Below, piece by piece: positions 36,149 to 48,800 of a stretch of DNA of 64,000 bases. This stretch comes from Ananas comosus (Eukaryota; Streptophyta; Magnoliopsida; Poales; Bromeliaceae): the NCBI RefSeq assembly GCF_001540865.1, contig NC_033621.1:24084973-24148972 (forward strand), given 5' to 3'. Within the stretch, counting starts at the first letter, position 1, and each line of letters opens with the position of its first letter. Under the pieces are notes generated by a model. It saw only the letters and a program-made list of their open reading frames with translations. It was not told the DNA's origin and ran no database searches. The position numbers and the translations under genes are program-made.

Positions 36149-37987
36149 ATGGCGGCGGCGGCGGCGAAGATCGCGCCGTCGATGCTGTCCTCGGATTTCG
36201 CGAACTTGGCGGCGGAGGCGGAGCGCATGGTCCGATTCGGCGCCGAGTGGCTCCACATGGACATCATGGTAACCCTTCTCCATCTTTTCTCTCTCTTTCT
36301 TTTTTTTTTTGTTAGCTTTTTCTTAGCTCCGATCCCCAATTCTCCGTGTAAAAAGATCGAAATTGGTGTAAAAATCTCGCCTTTGGCCTTTTTCTTACTG
36401 TAAATTTGGTTGGAATTGCTCTGGATTTGGTTTATTTGGCTTGATTTTTTCCGTGGGAACTTGATTTAGATGTGATGATGGTGCTTAAACTGGTTTAAAT
36501 TGTATGGTGGTGCCGCTGATGTGTTTGTTGTTTTGACGGAGAGATTTGATGTGCATTTGAAAAGATCAAAATTGGTATAAAAATCTCGTTTTTGATGTTC
36601 GTTTGGTGTGGCATTGTTTATAATTAGCATGAGTTTGGATTCTTTAGCTTGTTTGTTGCTTTAGAACTTGATTTGGAAGTGATAATGATGCTCAAGTTGG
36701 TTGCTGTTTATGGTAAATTGTGTTCGAGTTAGAAAATTTTGTGTTTAATTTAGATTTAGGCATGTGTTAGTGGCCCTTATGTGCTTTTTGATCTGTATGT
36801 TAGATTTCAGGTGAAATTTGAGTGTGCTGAGGTATGTTTAGGACTTCTTCATGTCTCTAAGTGATATCATTTTGTGCTGTGCTGAAGTTTGAGTGCTGAT
36901 GTGATATCTGTCGATTGAGAAATAGCAGAATTTGGGGGAAAATGGGTTTTATTTGTTGCAGAAGTGTTGAATGAGGCGGTGTTTCTCCTTAAAAGCTATA
37001 TAGAGTCATGCATATGAATCATTTGACACAAAATACCTTCTAAAACTTATTTTGTTGTAATATGCTTTTGTTTCATTACCGTTTAGATGCTAGGGTTTCT
37101 TGTACATTAACTTCAGTAGCTCTTTGTAATCTTCATCTTGTACTTGTTTCTACTTGGATTACATTCCAATGTAACTTTTGTACTGATTTTGCTTTTACTT
37201 TATTTAATATTGCAGGATGGGTAAGTGATCCTTCTTCAGCTATTCATGTAAGTCCATCTTTTGCTCCAAAATAGTATGTTTGCCCTCACTCAGAGTTGAA
37301 TTCCTCTGAGATTGTCCATGCTTTATATGCATTTGCTTGTATGATCTTGTTATATCATCTGCTACATAAAAATTAAATTCGGTGAGATGCCTTCTATATA
37401 GGAGCAATAATGTTCAAAGCCTTCCAACTTCAATTAGAAGCACCTACTGTGAAGGAAGAACAAACGATAAATTTTAAGAATCGATCTGCCAAGTAAGCAC
37501 CCGGCGCCTTGGGTGGAAGAGAAATCTTGGGGTTTCACCAAACATTCCTCCTTGCAAGCTATAAATGTTGCACACACTGTGCTGCACCGCACTGCTCAAA
37601 CTCTGTGCTCCCAAGTAGAAACAGGCCCTCTGTGGTTCAGATAGTCATCACATCAGTAGAGTAGTTCATCTCTTATATTTAATTTTTTTTTGCTTGTGCA
37701 GCCACTTTGTCCCCAATTTGACTATTGGAGCTCCAGTTATTGAGAGTTTGAGGAAGCACACAAAGTATAGTCATGTTCTGCCTTGTCCATTTTAATTTTA
37801 CCAGCTGGACTGAGTCTTGTACTTAGGTTTAGTTGAATGTTCCTAATTGGTATTGCCTGCCTCGTTTACAAGGGCATACTTGGACTGCCATCTTATGGTT
37901 ACAAACCCTTTGGATTACGTCGATCCATTAGCAAAAGCTGGTGCTTCAGGCTTCACATTTCATATTGAAGTAGCAAAAGGTGGATAC

Positions 37988-38042
<55 letters not shown>

Positions 38043-39596
38043 CCCGAGCGTTGATGATAATTAGCAAATTTGGAATAACATGGTTCAGAGTATTGGCAAG
38101 AGCTCATTCGCAGTATCAAGTCAAAGGGCATGCGGCCCGGGGTAGCATTGAAGCCGACTACTCCTGTGGAAGAAGTTTTTTCACTGGTAAGTTACACTTG
38201 CTACCCAACTGTTCTAGACTTTGAGTCTTCCTCAGTCTATAGATTGGATTATCTGCAAGTACAGATAGTGCCAGATTATTTTTGCTGCACTGATGAATTA
38301 TGTTATTCACTGTCACACAACATTTTAGATGTGATGTCTAACTCCAGAAGCGACACAACTTTTCTTATATACCCCTAGAAGATATACATTGTCGTATATA
38401 CCCCTGAAAGTCACAATTCATGGAACAACTTTTGTTTTGTGCTAATTTTTTTTCTTTTATTGATGTGTATTTTAATAAGTGCAAGAAAATGTGTGTAAGA
38501 AATTAAGTTCTCGGAGGGCATAGATGACATCTTAGATATTGCAAGAGATAGATGGCTGTGTCAATTGATAGCTTTGCATGGTTGTGTATGCATCTCGATA
38601 TAATATAAATTCAAGTGCAGAATCTGAACTTAAAATCTAGGAAATTGCAGTAGCCAACTGATTGCTATAACATATAATGTAATGACCCGACCCGTTAGCA
38701 ATAATAACACATTGGACCTAAACCACTGGCCCAAAATGCTTAACCCAGTTATTTATACTTGTGTGTCCACCGCTCTCCCACTCTCCCACATTTTCCGATG
38801 TGGGATCTCACATAGCCCCCTTGTTTAGGCCCTGACGTTCTCCTCAGCCTGGCACACCCATACTCCTAGATTCACTAGGCGACGTGAAATCCATCTCACA
38901 CTTCTGGCTGGTTATTAGGCTCTGATCCCAAATGTAACGATCCGATCTGCTAGCAATAATAATTCGTTAAGCCTAAACCACTGGCCCAAAATGCTTAAGG
39001 CTAGTTTTTTTATACTAGTGTGTCCATCACACTCTTCCACTCTCCTACATTATCTGATGCCGGATGTCACATGTAAACATAAAATCATGGTTCTTTATGC
39101 AAGTTATACTACCCGTGCATTGTTTTAATGACACCAAATGGAAACTTCTTGAAACATACGCTACAGGTTGAAGCAGAAGATCCAGTAGAACTGGTCCTCG
39201 TTATGACCGTAGAGCCTGGTTTTGGCGGTCAAAAGTTCATGCCAGAAATGATGGAAAAGGTGATTTACTTCTATCCATATTTTTTGACCTATATCTGCCC
39301 ATCCTAATCTGGTTTCCGAACAATATCAGGTGCGTGCATTGAGAAACAAGTATCCTGCCCTTGATATAGAGGTAAAGTTTTAACATGTTTTCCATAGGAG
39401 GCTTTAAAAACAGCAGTTGATGATGTGTGGACGCTTTTGATAGGTTGATGGTGGCTTGGGTCCTTCGACAATTGACGCGGCAGCTTCTGCAGGAGCAAAC
39501 TGCATAGTTGCAGGAAGCTCTATATTTGGAGCTACGGAGCCTGCGGAGGTCATTAACATTTTAAGGAAGAGTGTTGAAGGAGCTCAACAAAACTAA
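36149..39596 (+). CDS. RPE: Ribulose-phosphate 3-epimerase, cytosolic, 8 exons, 226 aa
   Basis: Interconverts ribulose 5-phosphate and xylulose 5-phosphate in the pentose phosphate pathway. Exons: 36149-36268, 37216-37220, 37702-37764, 37873-37979, 38089-38186, 39167-39259, 39330-39371, 39444-39596; they sum to 681 nt. Exon 2 is only GATGG and restores [15 protein letters not shown] exactly. Metal ligands of the family fall at His36, Asp38, His69 (LDCHLMV) and Asp178 (VDGGLG). The phosphate-binding signature [10 protein letters not shown] is in exon 6. There is no plastid transit peptide: the protein starts [17 protein letters not shown], so it is the cytosolic form. Intron 4 contains (CT)n(TA)n and intron 5 a TRIM element. 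The gene appears complete and functional. Confidence 0.97.
37216..37220 (+). other. RPE: 5-nt microexon of RPE
   Basis: Acceptor TATTGCAG, exon GATGG, donor GTAAGTGA. Without it the frame and the invariant Asp-Gly of MDIMDGHF would be lost; exon 1 ends in ATG and exon 3 begins CCACTTTGTCCC, completing the Gly codon and His. Confidence 0.9.
38678..39071 (-). mobile_element. TRIM element in RPE intron 5
   Basis: Direct terminal repeats 38678-38812 and 38933-39071, both TG...CA, share CTAAACCACTGGCCCAAAAT and other blocks. Left of the right repeat is GGCTCTGATCCCA (38919-38930), the reverse complement of an initiator tRNA-Met primer site with one change. A polypurine tract (reverse complement of AGCCCCCTTG) lies next to the left repeat. 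Flanking TATAA and TGTAA are an imperfect 5-bp duplication. The interior is only about 120 bp, with no coding. Confidence 0.82.
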
Positions 39597-41457
39597 TTAC
39601 GTATACACTCTCTAGTGATAAAACTATGCTGTTTGTTATTATTAGGTACGATATATAAGGCATTATTTATACAAATTATTTGACGTTACGGCATACACTG
39701 TCTTATTATAGAGTTGTTGAGAAATGTCCCCTTGTGGGATCATACAATACGTTATCTTTGTTTGTGTCTTGTTGAATGGAAATGCCTTTTTAAATGGAAA
39801 CTGTGCTTGGTATCCTTCTGATTGGGATGTGTTGTTTAGTTTAATCAAAGCAAAAGCCAAGTGTCTTGTAATACAAAATTAACAATGTACCCAGTTTCTT
39901 CCAATTACCAATAAATTCAACTCAAAATTCAAACATTAATACTCTTAAATTATGGGTAATTAACTATCTTAGTTATCTTCTTTCTCCTCTTTTTTTCTTT
40001 TTTTTTTTGCCTCTTTGCTTTTGACTTTTTGACTTTTTGACTTGACTAAAATGTACAGGTGTTTGGCTCTAATCTCTCATAGGGAGAATTTTTTTTGGTT
40101 AAAAAGCAGTAGTTGTTTACGTGCAAGGTACTCAGCTTCTTATTGATGGTTTTAAATAGCTCTCTAGCTACACTACCATGAATAGAAATGTGATATAATA
40201 CCATTTCTGACAAATGCATCCTGCAAATAAATAACACTTTAAAAAAGGGACAAGTTGACCCTCAATTAGCACCCATAAACACAGTAAAGCCATGTGTGAC
40301 ATATGAGGTGGAGAAATACAATCTGGTAGTTTCCACAATTAGTTACCTGTCATCTTGTTTAGTATTTATGCTTTATTCTGCCATTTATACTGATTTGAAG
40401 TATGAACTGTATTTTGACCAGATGTCTATTTCAGTGATCTTAATAAAACCTTCATCTAATCTTGTTGACTATTTCTAACATTATTGATTGGAATATTCAA
40501 TAANAAAAAAAAAAAAGGCATCATGAGCAGAAGAAAGAAAGAAAGATAGAAAAAAAAAGCCAAAAAACTAATCTTTTTCACTGCAATTTCTTTTTAAGAA
40601 TAAAGATAAAGAAAAAGAAATCTGCAACAAGAAATAGAAAGAAAGTGACATTTTATATCAGTCAACACAGTTTATCTTGACCATCTTATTCCTTCTTTTA
40701 TTTTTTTCATCCAAACAACAAAAGAAAGGGTTATCATTTTTTCTTCTACCTCTTTTTTCTTTTTCTTTTCTCTCCTATGCTGCTTTAATTTGTAAAATCT
40801 TTTTATAGGAAATTTATCTAGCTTTATAATTTGATTTATAGTGGGTGTGCAAACTAAGAAGATTCTTAATTAACATTGGAAGTTTGTTTCTTTAGCTCTG
40901 TACAAGTCACTGGAAGGCTCTGACTCTCCTTACAGGTCTCTCTCAGTCTCTCTCTCTTGTTTTTTGTTGTTTTATAAAATATTTACATTTGAATTTAATA
41001 ATTATTCTAAATAAATTTTTTATAAGCTAATTAAAAAGTTTAGACATTAACTTCGTAATCCTTACTTCACAAAATGAGCTAAAACTGTTGTTGAATTTGT
41101 TTATGTATATCACACATTTTTTTTAATTTTTTTTCTTTTAAAATTATCAGCCAAAATTTTTCTGTATGAGAATATATTTTTGAAGAACAACTGAAAAAAT
41201 TTAAATTTATTCCTTTGGCACTAGTAATATCAGAAAATTATTTTATTACAAAAATTATTAAAATTTTTGCATTAATTGTTGCAGATTAAAGTATAGTGTT
41301 GACAAAAATTTAAAAATTAAATCGTGGGTAGCGAATTTAGAATAGTGCAGGGACTATTCGTAAATTTTACCTATTATTGTAAGATAATAGCATTTAGAGG
41401 TCTCTAGTCTAATCTAATTAATTAAGCAGCGTTAATGAGACACAGGACCGGATCGTC
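39597..41457. other. Intergenic between RPE and CBSX
   Basis: RPE 3' UTR, then AT-rich DNA with homopolymer pyrimidine or purine stretches (39970-40050, 40500-40760) and an N at 40504. Nothing coding; a few short frames have no domain. Confidence 0.4.
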
Positions 41458-41463
41458 CACGTG
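41458..41463. promoter_or_regulatory. G-box CACGTG upstream of CBSX
   Basis: CCACGTGGCA, a G-box/ABRE-like core, lies about 480 bp before the start codon, with a second ACGT core (GACACGTC) near 41475. Binding by bZIP or bHLH factors is inferred only. Confidence 0.4.
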
Positions 41464-41943
41464 GCACGAATCCCGACACGTCAAACGAGGCCCCGCGGGG
41501 CCCGCGCAAATCAAACGGTCGGAATCTCCCTCATCCGACGGTCCAAAACCATCCGAAAACCTTTATAATCCACGACGAGATCTCATAAATCCTCCCCCGT
41601 TATTGAACGTTCCATCCCTACGCGTACCCGGCGAAGGCGCACCCGAAAACGTACCCAATCGTCTTCTTCCTCTTCGTTGATTTGTTGATGAAGAAGAGGA
41701 GCTCCTCCTCCCTCTCCCTCCTCCTCTCCCATGGCCGAGCGCGGTCCCCTCACCCCCTCGCGCGGTGACCGCACCCTCCTCCTCCTCCTCCCCCTCCCCT
41801 TCCCCTTCCCCTTCCCCTTCCTCCGCCGCACCAAGCCCTTCCCCAGCTCCCTCCTCCTCCACCTCACCCTCCTTCACTCCCTCTTATAACCCTAGGCCCA
41901 CCAGCGAAGCCGCCCCAACCCTAGATCCCGACGCCGGGGCGCC

Positions 41944-43074
41944 ATGGCGCTCGTCTTCGTCCACCACGTCGTCGGAGATCTCACCGTGGGCAAGCCCGAC
42001 ATCGTCGAGTTCGCCGAGACGGAGACCCTCGAGGCCGCCGCCAGGGCCATCGCCGATTGCGCCGAGGGCGCCATCACCGTGTGGCGCCCGCGCACTCCGG
42101 CGGAGGCGGCGCGGCCGGCGGAGAGGTTCGTGGGGATGCTGAACTCGCTCGACGTGGTCGCGTTCCTCGCGCGCTCCGGCGCCGGCGCAGATCACGAGAG
42201 GGTGATGAGGACGACGCCCGTCGCCGACGTGGTCGTGCGCAACCCGGGGCTGCTCAGGGAGGTCGATCCGGGCACAAGGTCGGATTTTTTTCTTTTTCTT
42301 TTTTCCCCCTTCTTTTTGACTTTTTTGATTAATTTACCTTTCGTTTGCTTTGTATGCGCTTTAGATTTGAGTTCTTGTGATAATTTAGAGTAAATTTGTT
42401 AGCTTTTATACTTTGTTTGCGTGGTTGCTGGTGTTAAAATTTGTTGATCCCTTTTCATATGATCTCGATTAGTAACTGATCGATTACAGGTAGGAAAATA
42501 TAGGTTTTTTTTTTCTTTTTCAAAATATGAAAGATATTCACTTGGCGCGTGTATTGTTTGTGTACACTTCACACTTCTCTGGAGCTGATCTAGCTATAAT
42601 GCACCACCATTTGTTCAAAACCTCTTGATGTATTGCTTATAATTGAGCATTCGCTTGTTTCAATATTGCAGTTACTGTTTGTCGATTTGGTGCTTGTAAT
42701 TTTGCTTTATAGTCTAGTTTTGTATTGTGCATTGTGATCTAATCTATGTAAATTACTAAAACCTAGAAAAGTATGTTCCTTTGCATTGATATGATGACCG
42801 TGGCGTGATGTATGTGGATTCCAGCTGCGTTGATTGATTTTGTAAATTAGATAGGGGTGAAAAAGATTTCAAATAACAAGCTTTTAAATGTGTTCATGTT
42901 ACATATGCTAAGTCTACTTGTTGAAATGACATCTAGATGTTACCATTCTACACATACACAAGAGTCATTGTTTAGATTTGGATTGTCGTAACGATCGTCC
43001 AATGTTGAACTTTGTGCTTCGCTGCCGATTTGGTAGGTATTATCACTGTGCAGATATATTTATCTCCTTTTGTC

Positions 43075-43109
<35 letters not shown>

Positions 43110-44698
43110 TCCTTTCCTTGATCATCAAACATCTCAAGCCTTTCGCCTTCGAAAGGCAAAAGTAAAACTAGCATACTAAATTATTGCATTGCTTTAATGA
43201 ACAACGATTGCCTTGTACGTCGTAACGGCATGCATAGATCGTGCCACATTCTGATACATGCTGATGAATGAAATGGGTTCTGTATAGGGCCTATTCCCGC
43301 CATTCATTCTATGGGCACTGATGGTCAATTGGAAGTGGATATGCCGCAGCACAAAAGCACATGGTCGATTGCCAAGCCGCATGCTGTGGTGTAATGCCCA
43401 ACTAGTTCGTTAGTAATAGTACTTCTTGGGCGAAACATACTTCGATTTAAGCATTCATGCAAAACATGCTTCGAGTTAAAGAACTGCCCTTGCCTTCCTG
43501 TTCTTAATTGTCGTTCTTTTGACATGACACTTTGATGACGACAAACTAGGGAACAGTTTACTCAAATGATCTCCATGCTTGGGAAGTAAAATGATAGGAC
43601 TCGCTGTCTTGCTCGCCACACTCAACCTAATGTCTCCGAAAGTTTATTTTTCAGTTTTTCCCTCATGAGTATTTCTTATATCATTATGTTTGTTTTCTAC
43701 ATTTTCCATCCTGTCTAATAAAGGAAACAAATTTGAAGGTAGTGGCTATTTTTGCTGTCTTATCCTTTTCTTCTTTTGGCTATGGAAGGTTGATTGATGC
43801 CCTGGAGATGATGAAGCAAGGAGTTCGGCGCCTTCTAATCCGAAAGAGTGTTACGTGGAAAGGCATGAGCAAGCGCTTCTCCGTCCTTTACAATGGCAAA
43901 TGGCTCAAGAACGCTGCTGAAACCTCATCCAAAGGGGACTCTTCCGCCACCAGTAATTCTAGTACTCAACCATCATCGTCTTCATGTCGTCTCCCTGACG
44001 ATGAAAAATTTTGCTGCCTCTCACGTGAAGACATTGTCCGATTCCTTATCTGCTGCCTCGGTGCTCTCGCCCCCATCCCCTTATCCTCCATTTCCTCCCT
44101 TGGTGCCATCAACCTGCTCTACTCCCACATCTCTGCTTCTGTCCCTGCAATCGAAGCCGCCCACAAGATCCCCCAAGATCCATGTGCTATCGCTGTCGTC
44201 GAAACAAACCCCGACGGGTCCCACAAGATAATAGGTGACATATCCGCATACAAATTGTGGAAATGTGATTACTTAGCCGCTGCATGGGCCATGGCGAATC
44301 TATCGGCAGGGCAGTTTGTTATTGGTGCCGATGAGAACAGATCGCCGGCGCCAATTACTCTTCCTGATTTCGGCATCAGTCCGTCATTCGATGAAACCGG
44401 TACCAGGGGTTCTCCGAGGTTGAGTAAGTTCAGCAGTAGAAGTATCGGGTTTGTTGGTACTCAGGCGAATCACATGGCTGTCGGGAGGCTGAGGAGCATG
44501 TACCGTGGGAGGAGCGCGCCGCTGACATGCAAGAGTACAAGCTCGTTAGCAGCCGTCATGGCACAGATGCTGTCGCACAGGGCGACTCATGTCTGGGTGA
44601 CGGATCCCGAGTCTGAAGATGGGATCTTGGTCGGGGTGGTCGGTTATGGGGACATTCTTAATGCGGTCACGAAGAATGTCTTTTCGACGGCACCATAA
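41944..44698 (+). CDS. CBS domain-containing protein, CBSX5/6-like, 414 aa
   Basis: CBS-pair protein, probably an adenosine-ligand sensor; the plant CBSX5/6 branch is poorly characterised. Two exons, 41944-42278 and 43789-44698 (335+910 nt), closing in frame at TAA. The N-terminus MALVFVHHVVGDLTVGKPDI then FAETETLEAAARAI is the first CBS motif; FVGMLNSLDVVAFLAR ends it. LIDALEMMKQGVRRLLIRK begins the second, followed by a Ser-rich linker (about 140-175), CLSREDIVRFLICCLGALAP and, at the C-terminus, SLAAVMAQMLSHRATHVWVT and GVVGYGDILNAVT. The 1.5-kb intron contains a (TA)n run at about 43078-43107. The first exon is very GC-rich, as in many monocot genes. The neighbours RPE and Ku80 give no functional link. 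Confidence 0.88.
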
Positions 44699-45834
44699 AC
44701 TCTTTCGCGTTTTCCTTGATCTGCGATTGGTATGATTATATTATATAATGTTTTTCTACCTATAAGGATGCTGTTATTTGTCGAAAGGTATTCCAAAGGG
44801 TTTTTGTTCGAGAGACTATCGTATTTCATCGATTGGAATGGTGTGGTGTTTATGGTAGTTAATTGTATATTTGTTGTAGAACATCTATAAGGAAATTTGT
44901 TGAACCTTTGGCTAGGTTGATCTTTGCTAGAGTTTCTTTTCTTTTTCGGAGAGTGGCCCCAGCTGTTTCAGCAGCTGATGGAACTACAAGTGTTTTTTTT
45001 TTTTGTTTAAATACGGAATCAAGGAGATGAAACCCTTAAAAATGGAATGTGTTATTTGATAGAAGTAGATTGTTACAGGGGCCTATATTGCTTAGTTTTT
45101 GAGAATGAGGATTTTTCTGAAGAAAATATTTTCCTAAATTATATAATCAAGGGTGATTGTGAAAGGGAACCTGTTATGTTATATTAGCGTAAGAAAAGTG
45201 TTGTTTGAGAAAAATTGTTCATGTTGCTCAGAAAGACTTTTAGTTGAAGCCTATGAGATTTGAAGTTTCAAATTGAAGATTCTACCTGGATAACAGAAAG
45301 CATTTTCCAAGTTCCTGCTCAAGCTGAAAGTCGGAGATTCGAGTTGTATATCAGAAAGCTTGTTTTGGATTCCGGGTTGCTGCTTACGCTGAAAGCGATT
45401 CTGTTTGGCGAAGGATTGACATCTGTGGTAAATCTTGTCATCATACTCATATAGAGAAAAGAGTAAACAGAAAAGGAAAAGGAACAAGGGAAGATACACA
45501 GAACTTTCACATACCATCATATGGTGGAATGCCTACAGAACAAAAGGATGTCATAGCAAAAGTAATCTAGCTTCATATACAACCAAGCTTTCGCCCGAAC
45601 CAAAAAAGGAACCATTTTCTATCATCATGAGAGCGAAACAGCCACACTCAAGCCGCTATAAAAGTGTTAGATAACATTCTTCGTTCAAAAATTTGGGCGT
45701 CAGTGAGGGAAGTCTTCGTGAGCCGCAAAGTATGCATATTATGTTCCTAACTTCAAGGCGAAGAAGATCCTCCACAAGAACATAAGCTGGAACGACTCAC
45801 CGTCTCAAAACTCATTCAATTGAGCTTAACTTGG
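44699..45834. other. Convergent intergenic region, CBSX and Ku80 3' ends
   Basis: Holds both 3' UTRs. Short frames at 45251-45674 on both strands have no domain or splice support. No repeat was recognised. Confidence 0.45.
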
Positions 45835-48800
45835 CTATTGAGAAGCTGATTCAGCTTTTACAGGGAAATTCTTAGCCTCCTCTTCGGCCACATCACTGCT
45901 CAATCAAAACAAAGAGAAATAAATAATGAACTTCCTGAATGGAGGCGAGAAAACTAGCAATTAAGTTCTACTCGCAAACCTGTCAGCGGCTTCTTCTTTG
46001 CTGATTAGCGTGATTTTGTTAGACAAAAGAAGATCAAAGAAGTTGGCAAGATTGGTTATCTTCCGCTTATCCTTTAGTTCAATCAGAAACCGGTTGAATT
46101 CTCTTGGTTCCTAAGGGACAAACAGCAAAGTATTATAGTTAGTTCCAATAACACCTGCCACGAACATTGCAATGCACATATTACCATTTTCGGGCCTAAG
46201 ACCGGGCCGTTAGCCGGCAGCTTAGATTATAGTCAAGCTATGTATGCAGTAGCAAACCTAAATCCGGCTCAAGCTTCATCATCCCTATTGATAAGCGACA
46301 AATACCTGTTCAATAATGCAGCCTTTACGTAGAGCTTTCAAGCATTCGACTGCTTTTTGGAAAGCATCCTGTTCGTGAGAATTTTCCAACATATTGGCAA
46401 TATAATTTTGCATCTCCTCAATTGCTTTGCGAACCCACTTCGAACTATCCCTTCTTGCCATCATGGCCTCGAAATCTTGGATAGGATTTTGATTTCCAAT
46501 CTTTTCCACCTTCTTGTCAGATGAATATTCTAGCAAGTTAGAAGCTGTCGGATCTTTGGCACTAACTTCTTCATTTGAAAGTGATGGCTTCTCCCTCCAT
46601 GCCCGTCTCGATGACTTCTTTTTCTGCAAAACAGCTTACGCAAATTGTAAGACACGTTTCTCTTCTTTATTAAGGAACCGAATGTAAAAGCATTTAGCAG
46701 CATCCAAACCTTTGGATTTTCCTTGAGCTCGAAATGTTTGGGGAATTCGATTAAAAGTTTCTGATCAGAGAAAACATCAGGACTTTGCTCTGTCATCATC
46801 TTAAGACTCGTATCAAGCGGGGGCACATCAGCATCTGGCTGCTTCGACCTCAACTCGAGAAAGCGATAAAATCTCTGAAAAACAGGTAATACAATCTTGT
46901 CAGAGTAAGAAAAAGAAAAAACAAATCAAATGCTTAAACTAATCTTACTGTCGGTAACAATCATAGATGGTAACAAGGTATGGAAGATGAAACAAAGTTA
47001 TGCGGTCCGTTAACAAGTGGTAAAATAATGAATCAGAGGAGTCTAGCTTTGTAAGCATGATGGAAGAATTTCAGTTAGTATACATTCATGTATCAGACAA
47101 CACTATAACACTTTACAATGGCTAGCTTTATTGTTGAAATCACTAGTGATCAGTATAGCCATTTATAGGTTATTAGAACAAAAAAGCAAACAAGTTCATT
47201 ACCAGTTGATGAAAAACTTAAAGGTTTAGTTGATGTTAAAAATATTACAAACCTTAAGTTGCGAACACTACAATGGAGTGTAATAATACTCTGGAGCAAC
47301 ATGAATTAATAAGAAAATGCTACAGTGTAACATGTTTGAAAAGCTTTGTTTGGCAAAGCAAGACAACACCTCTAAAACTGGGTTTGGCGTGAAATCAGGT
47401 TGTAGTATTTCCTGTCTCCCGGACGGTGCAAGGTCTAACATTCTCACAAAGTTATCTGCTGCCTCTTGCTGTTCTTCACTGGGGTGGTATGACGAAGGAA
47501 GATTGTCGAAAGATGGAAATTGGAACTCTCTTACATCCTCAGCAAAAGGAAGTACATTAAAGTAGAATGAGTCTGGCTGCTTGCAAAAACAGAAGGAAAA
47601 AAAAAAAATCCTTTTAAGAAACACCACTCTTGAGGGGTATATACGAAATCCAAATTTACAGAAGTACATAGGAAGAGATGATTTGGCATTATATACAAGG
47701 GCCCCTAATGAAAGAAAAGCAACTAGACAATGTGAAAAACATTAAATAAAAGGAAACTCACAATATTATCAACTGAAGATATGTTGGGTGTAAGCACACC
47801 AATAACAACATTTCCTTGACCTTGTCGCCACACACACCGCAAAATTGCACACTTGTTCATTTCCTTCATTGCTCTAGCTATTGCAGACACTGCGACAATT
47901 GCTTTTCTATTTCCAGGTTCAGGAATAAAGATGTAGACATCCTTCATATAATAGTGCCTTTATGAAGATAGAAGAAAATGAGAATCATAACAGAAACAGA
48001 ACATTTCAGAACTGCACAATAATGCGTGGCTCATCTTCTGATCATACTGCATGATACACAAACTCTTAAACACAAAAGTTTTACAGCGCAAATTCACAAT
48101 TAGTAATGTAACAAAATAAAAATAGGTACATACTTCAACATTCCTAGTAAATTAAAACACCCAACTACATCATGAACTACCAAAAAAAAAAGAAAAAAAA
48201 AAAGAAAAAAGAAAATCCTCAACAATATTAACAAGCCTACATGTTACTCTATGCTGAAACTACCAAGTTAGAAAAAAGTATAATACCTTAAAATGTTTGA
48301 AGCATCAGTAAATCCGAGAAGCTTTACACTCTTTTCAGGTTTGAACTTGACAGCCTCCCACTCGGCGGGAGATATAGGAACTACTTGTGGCCCATAGCGA
48401 TAACCTTTGATTCTTTGCTCTGGTGGAATAACTTTATTGGGATCTTCGATGCTTTTGTACTCAAAATCTACTTTAACCTCATGAGTAGCAAATTTATCAC
48501 TTGCAGGTGCTTTGTCAGAATACATTTTTAATGTAGGGAATCTCTCCTCAGATGTTTTCTTATAAACCCAAACCTGCATCAAAATACTAAGGCTACAATA
48601 AGAAAGTTAAAGACAAAACCTTTCCAAAAAGAAAAAAAGGAAAAAAACAACAGTATTGAAACACTACAGAACGTATTAAAATAACAATCACAGACTAAAA
48701 TTAACAATAAATAAACTTGATAATTTTATGGCATCGATGATGTTAAATATAAAAATGTTTAAAACACCGTTCTCTAACAGCTTAAGCTTTTAGAGTACAA

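Noticed and set aside
35962..36339. Overlapping frames on both strands around the RPE start
   Set aside because: Shadows of the (CT)n/(GA)n tracts and of RPE exon 1.
41563..41877. Glu/Gly-rich minus frame and Ser/Pro plus frame upstream of CBSX
   Set aside because: Pyrimidine-rich 5' UTR of CBSX; low complexity with no domain.
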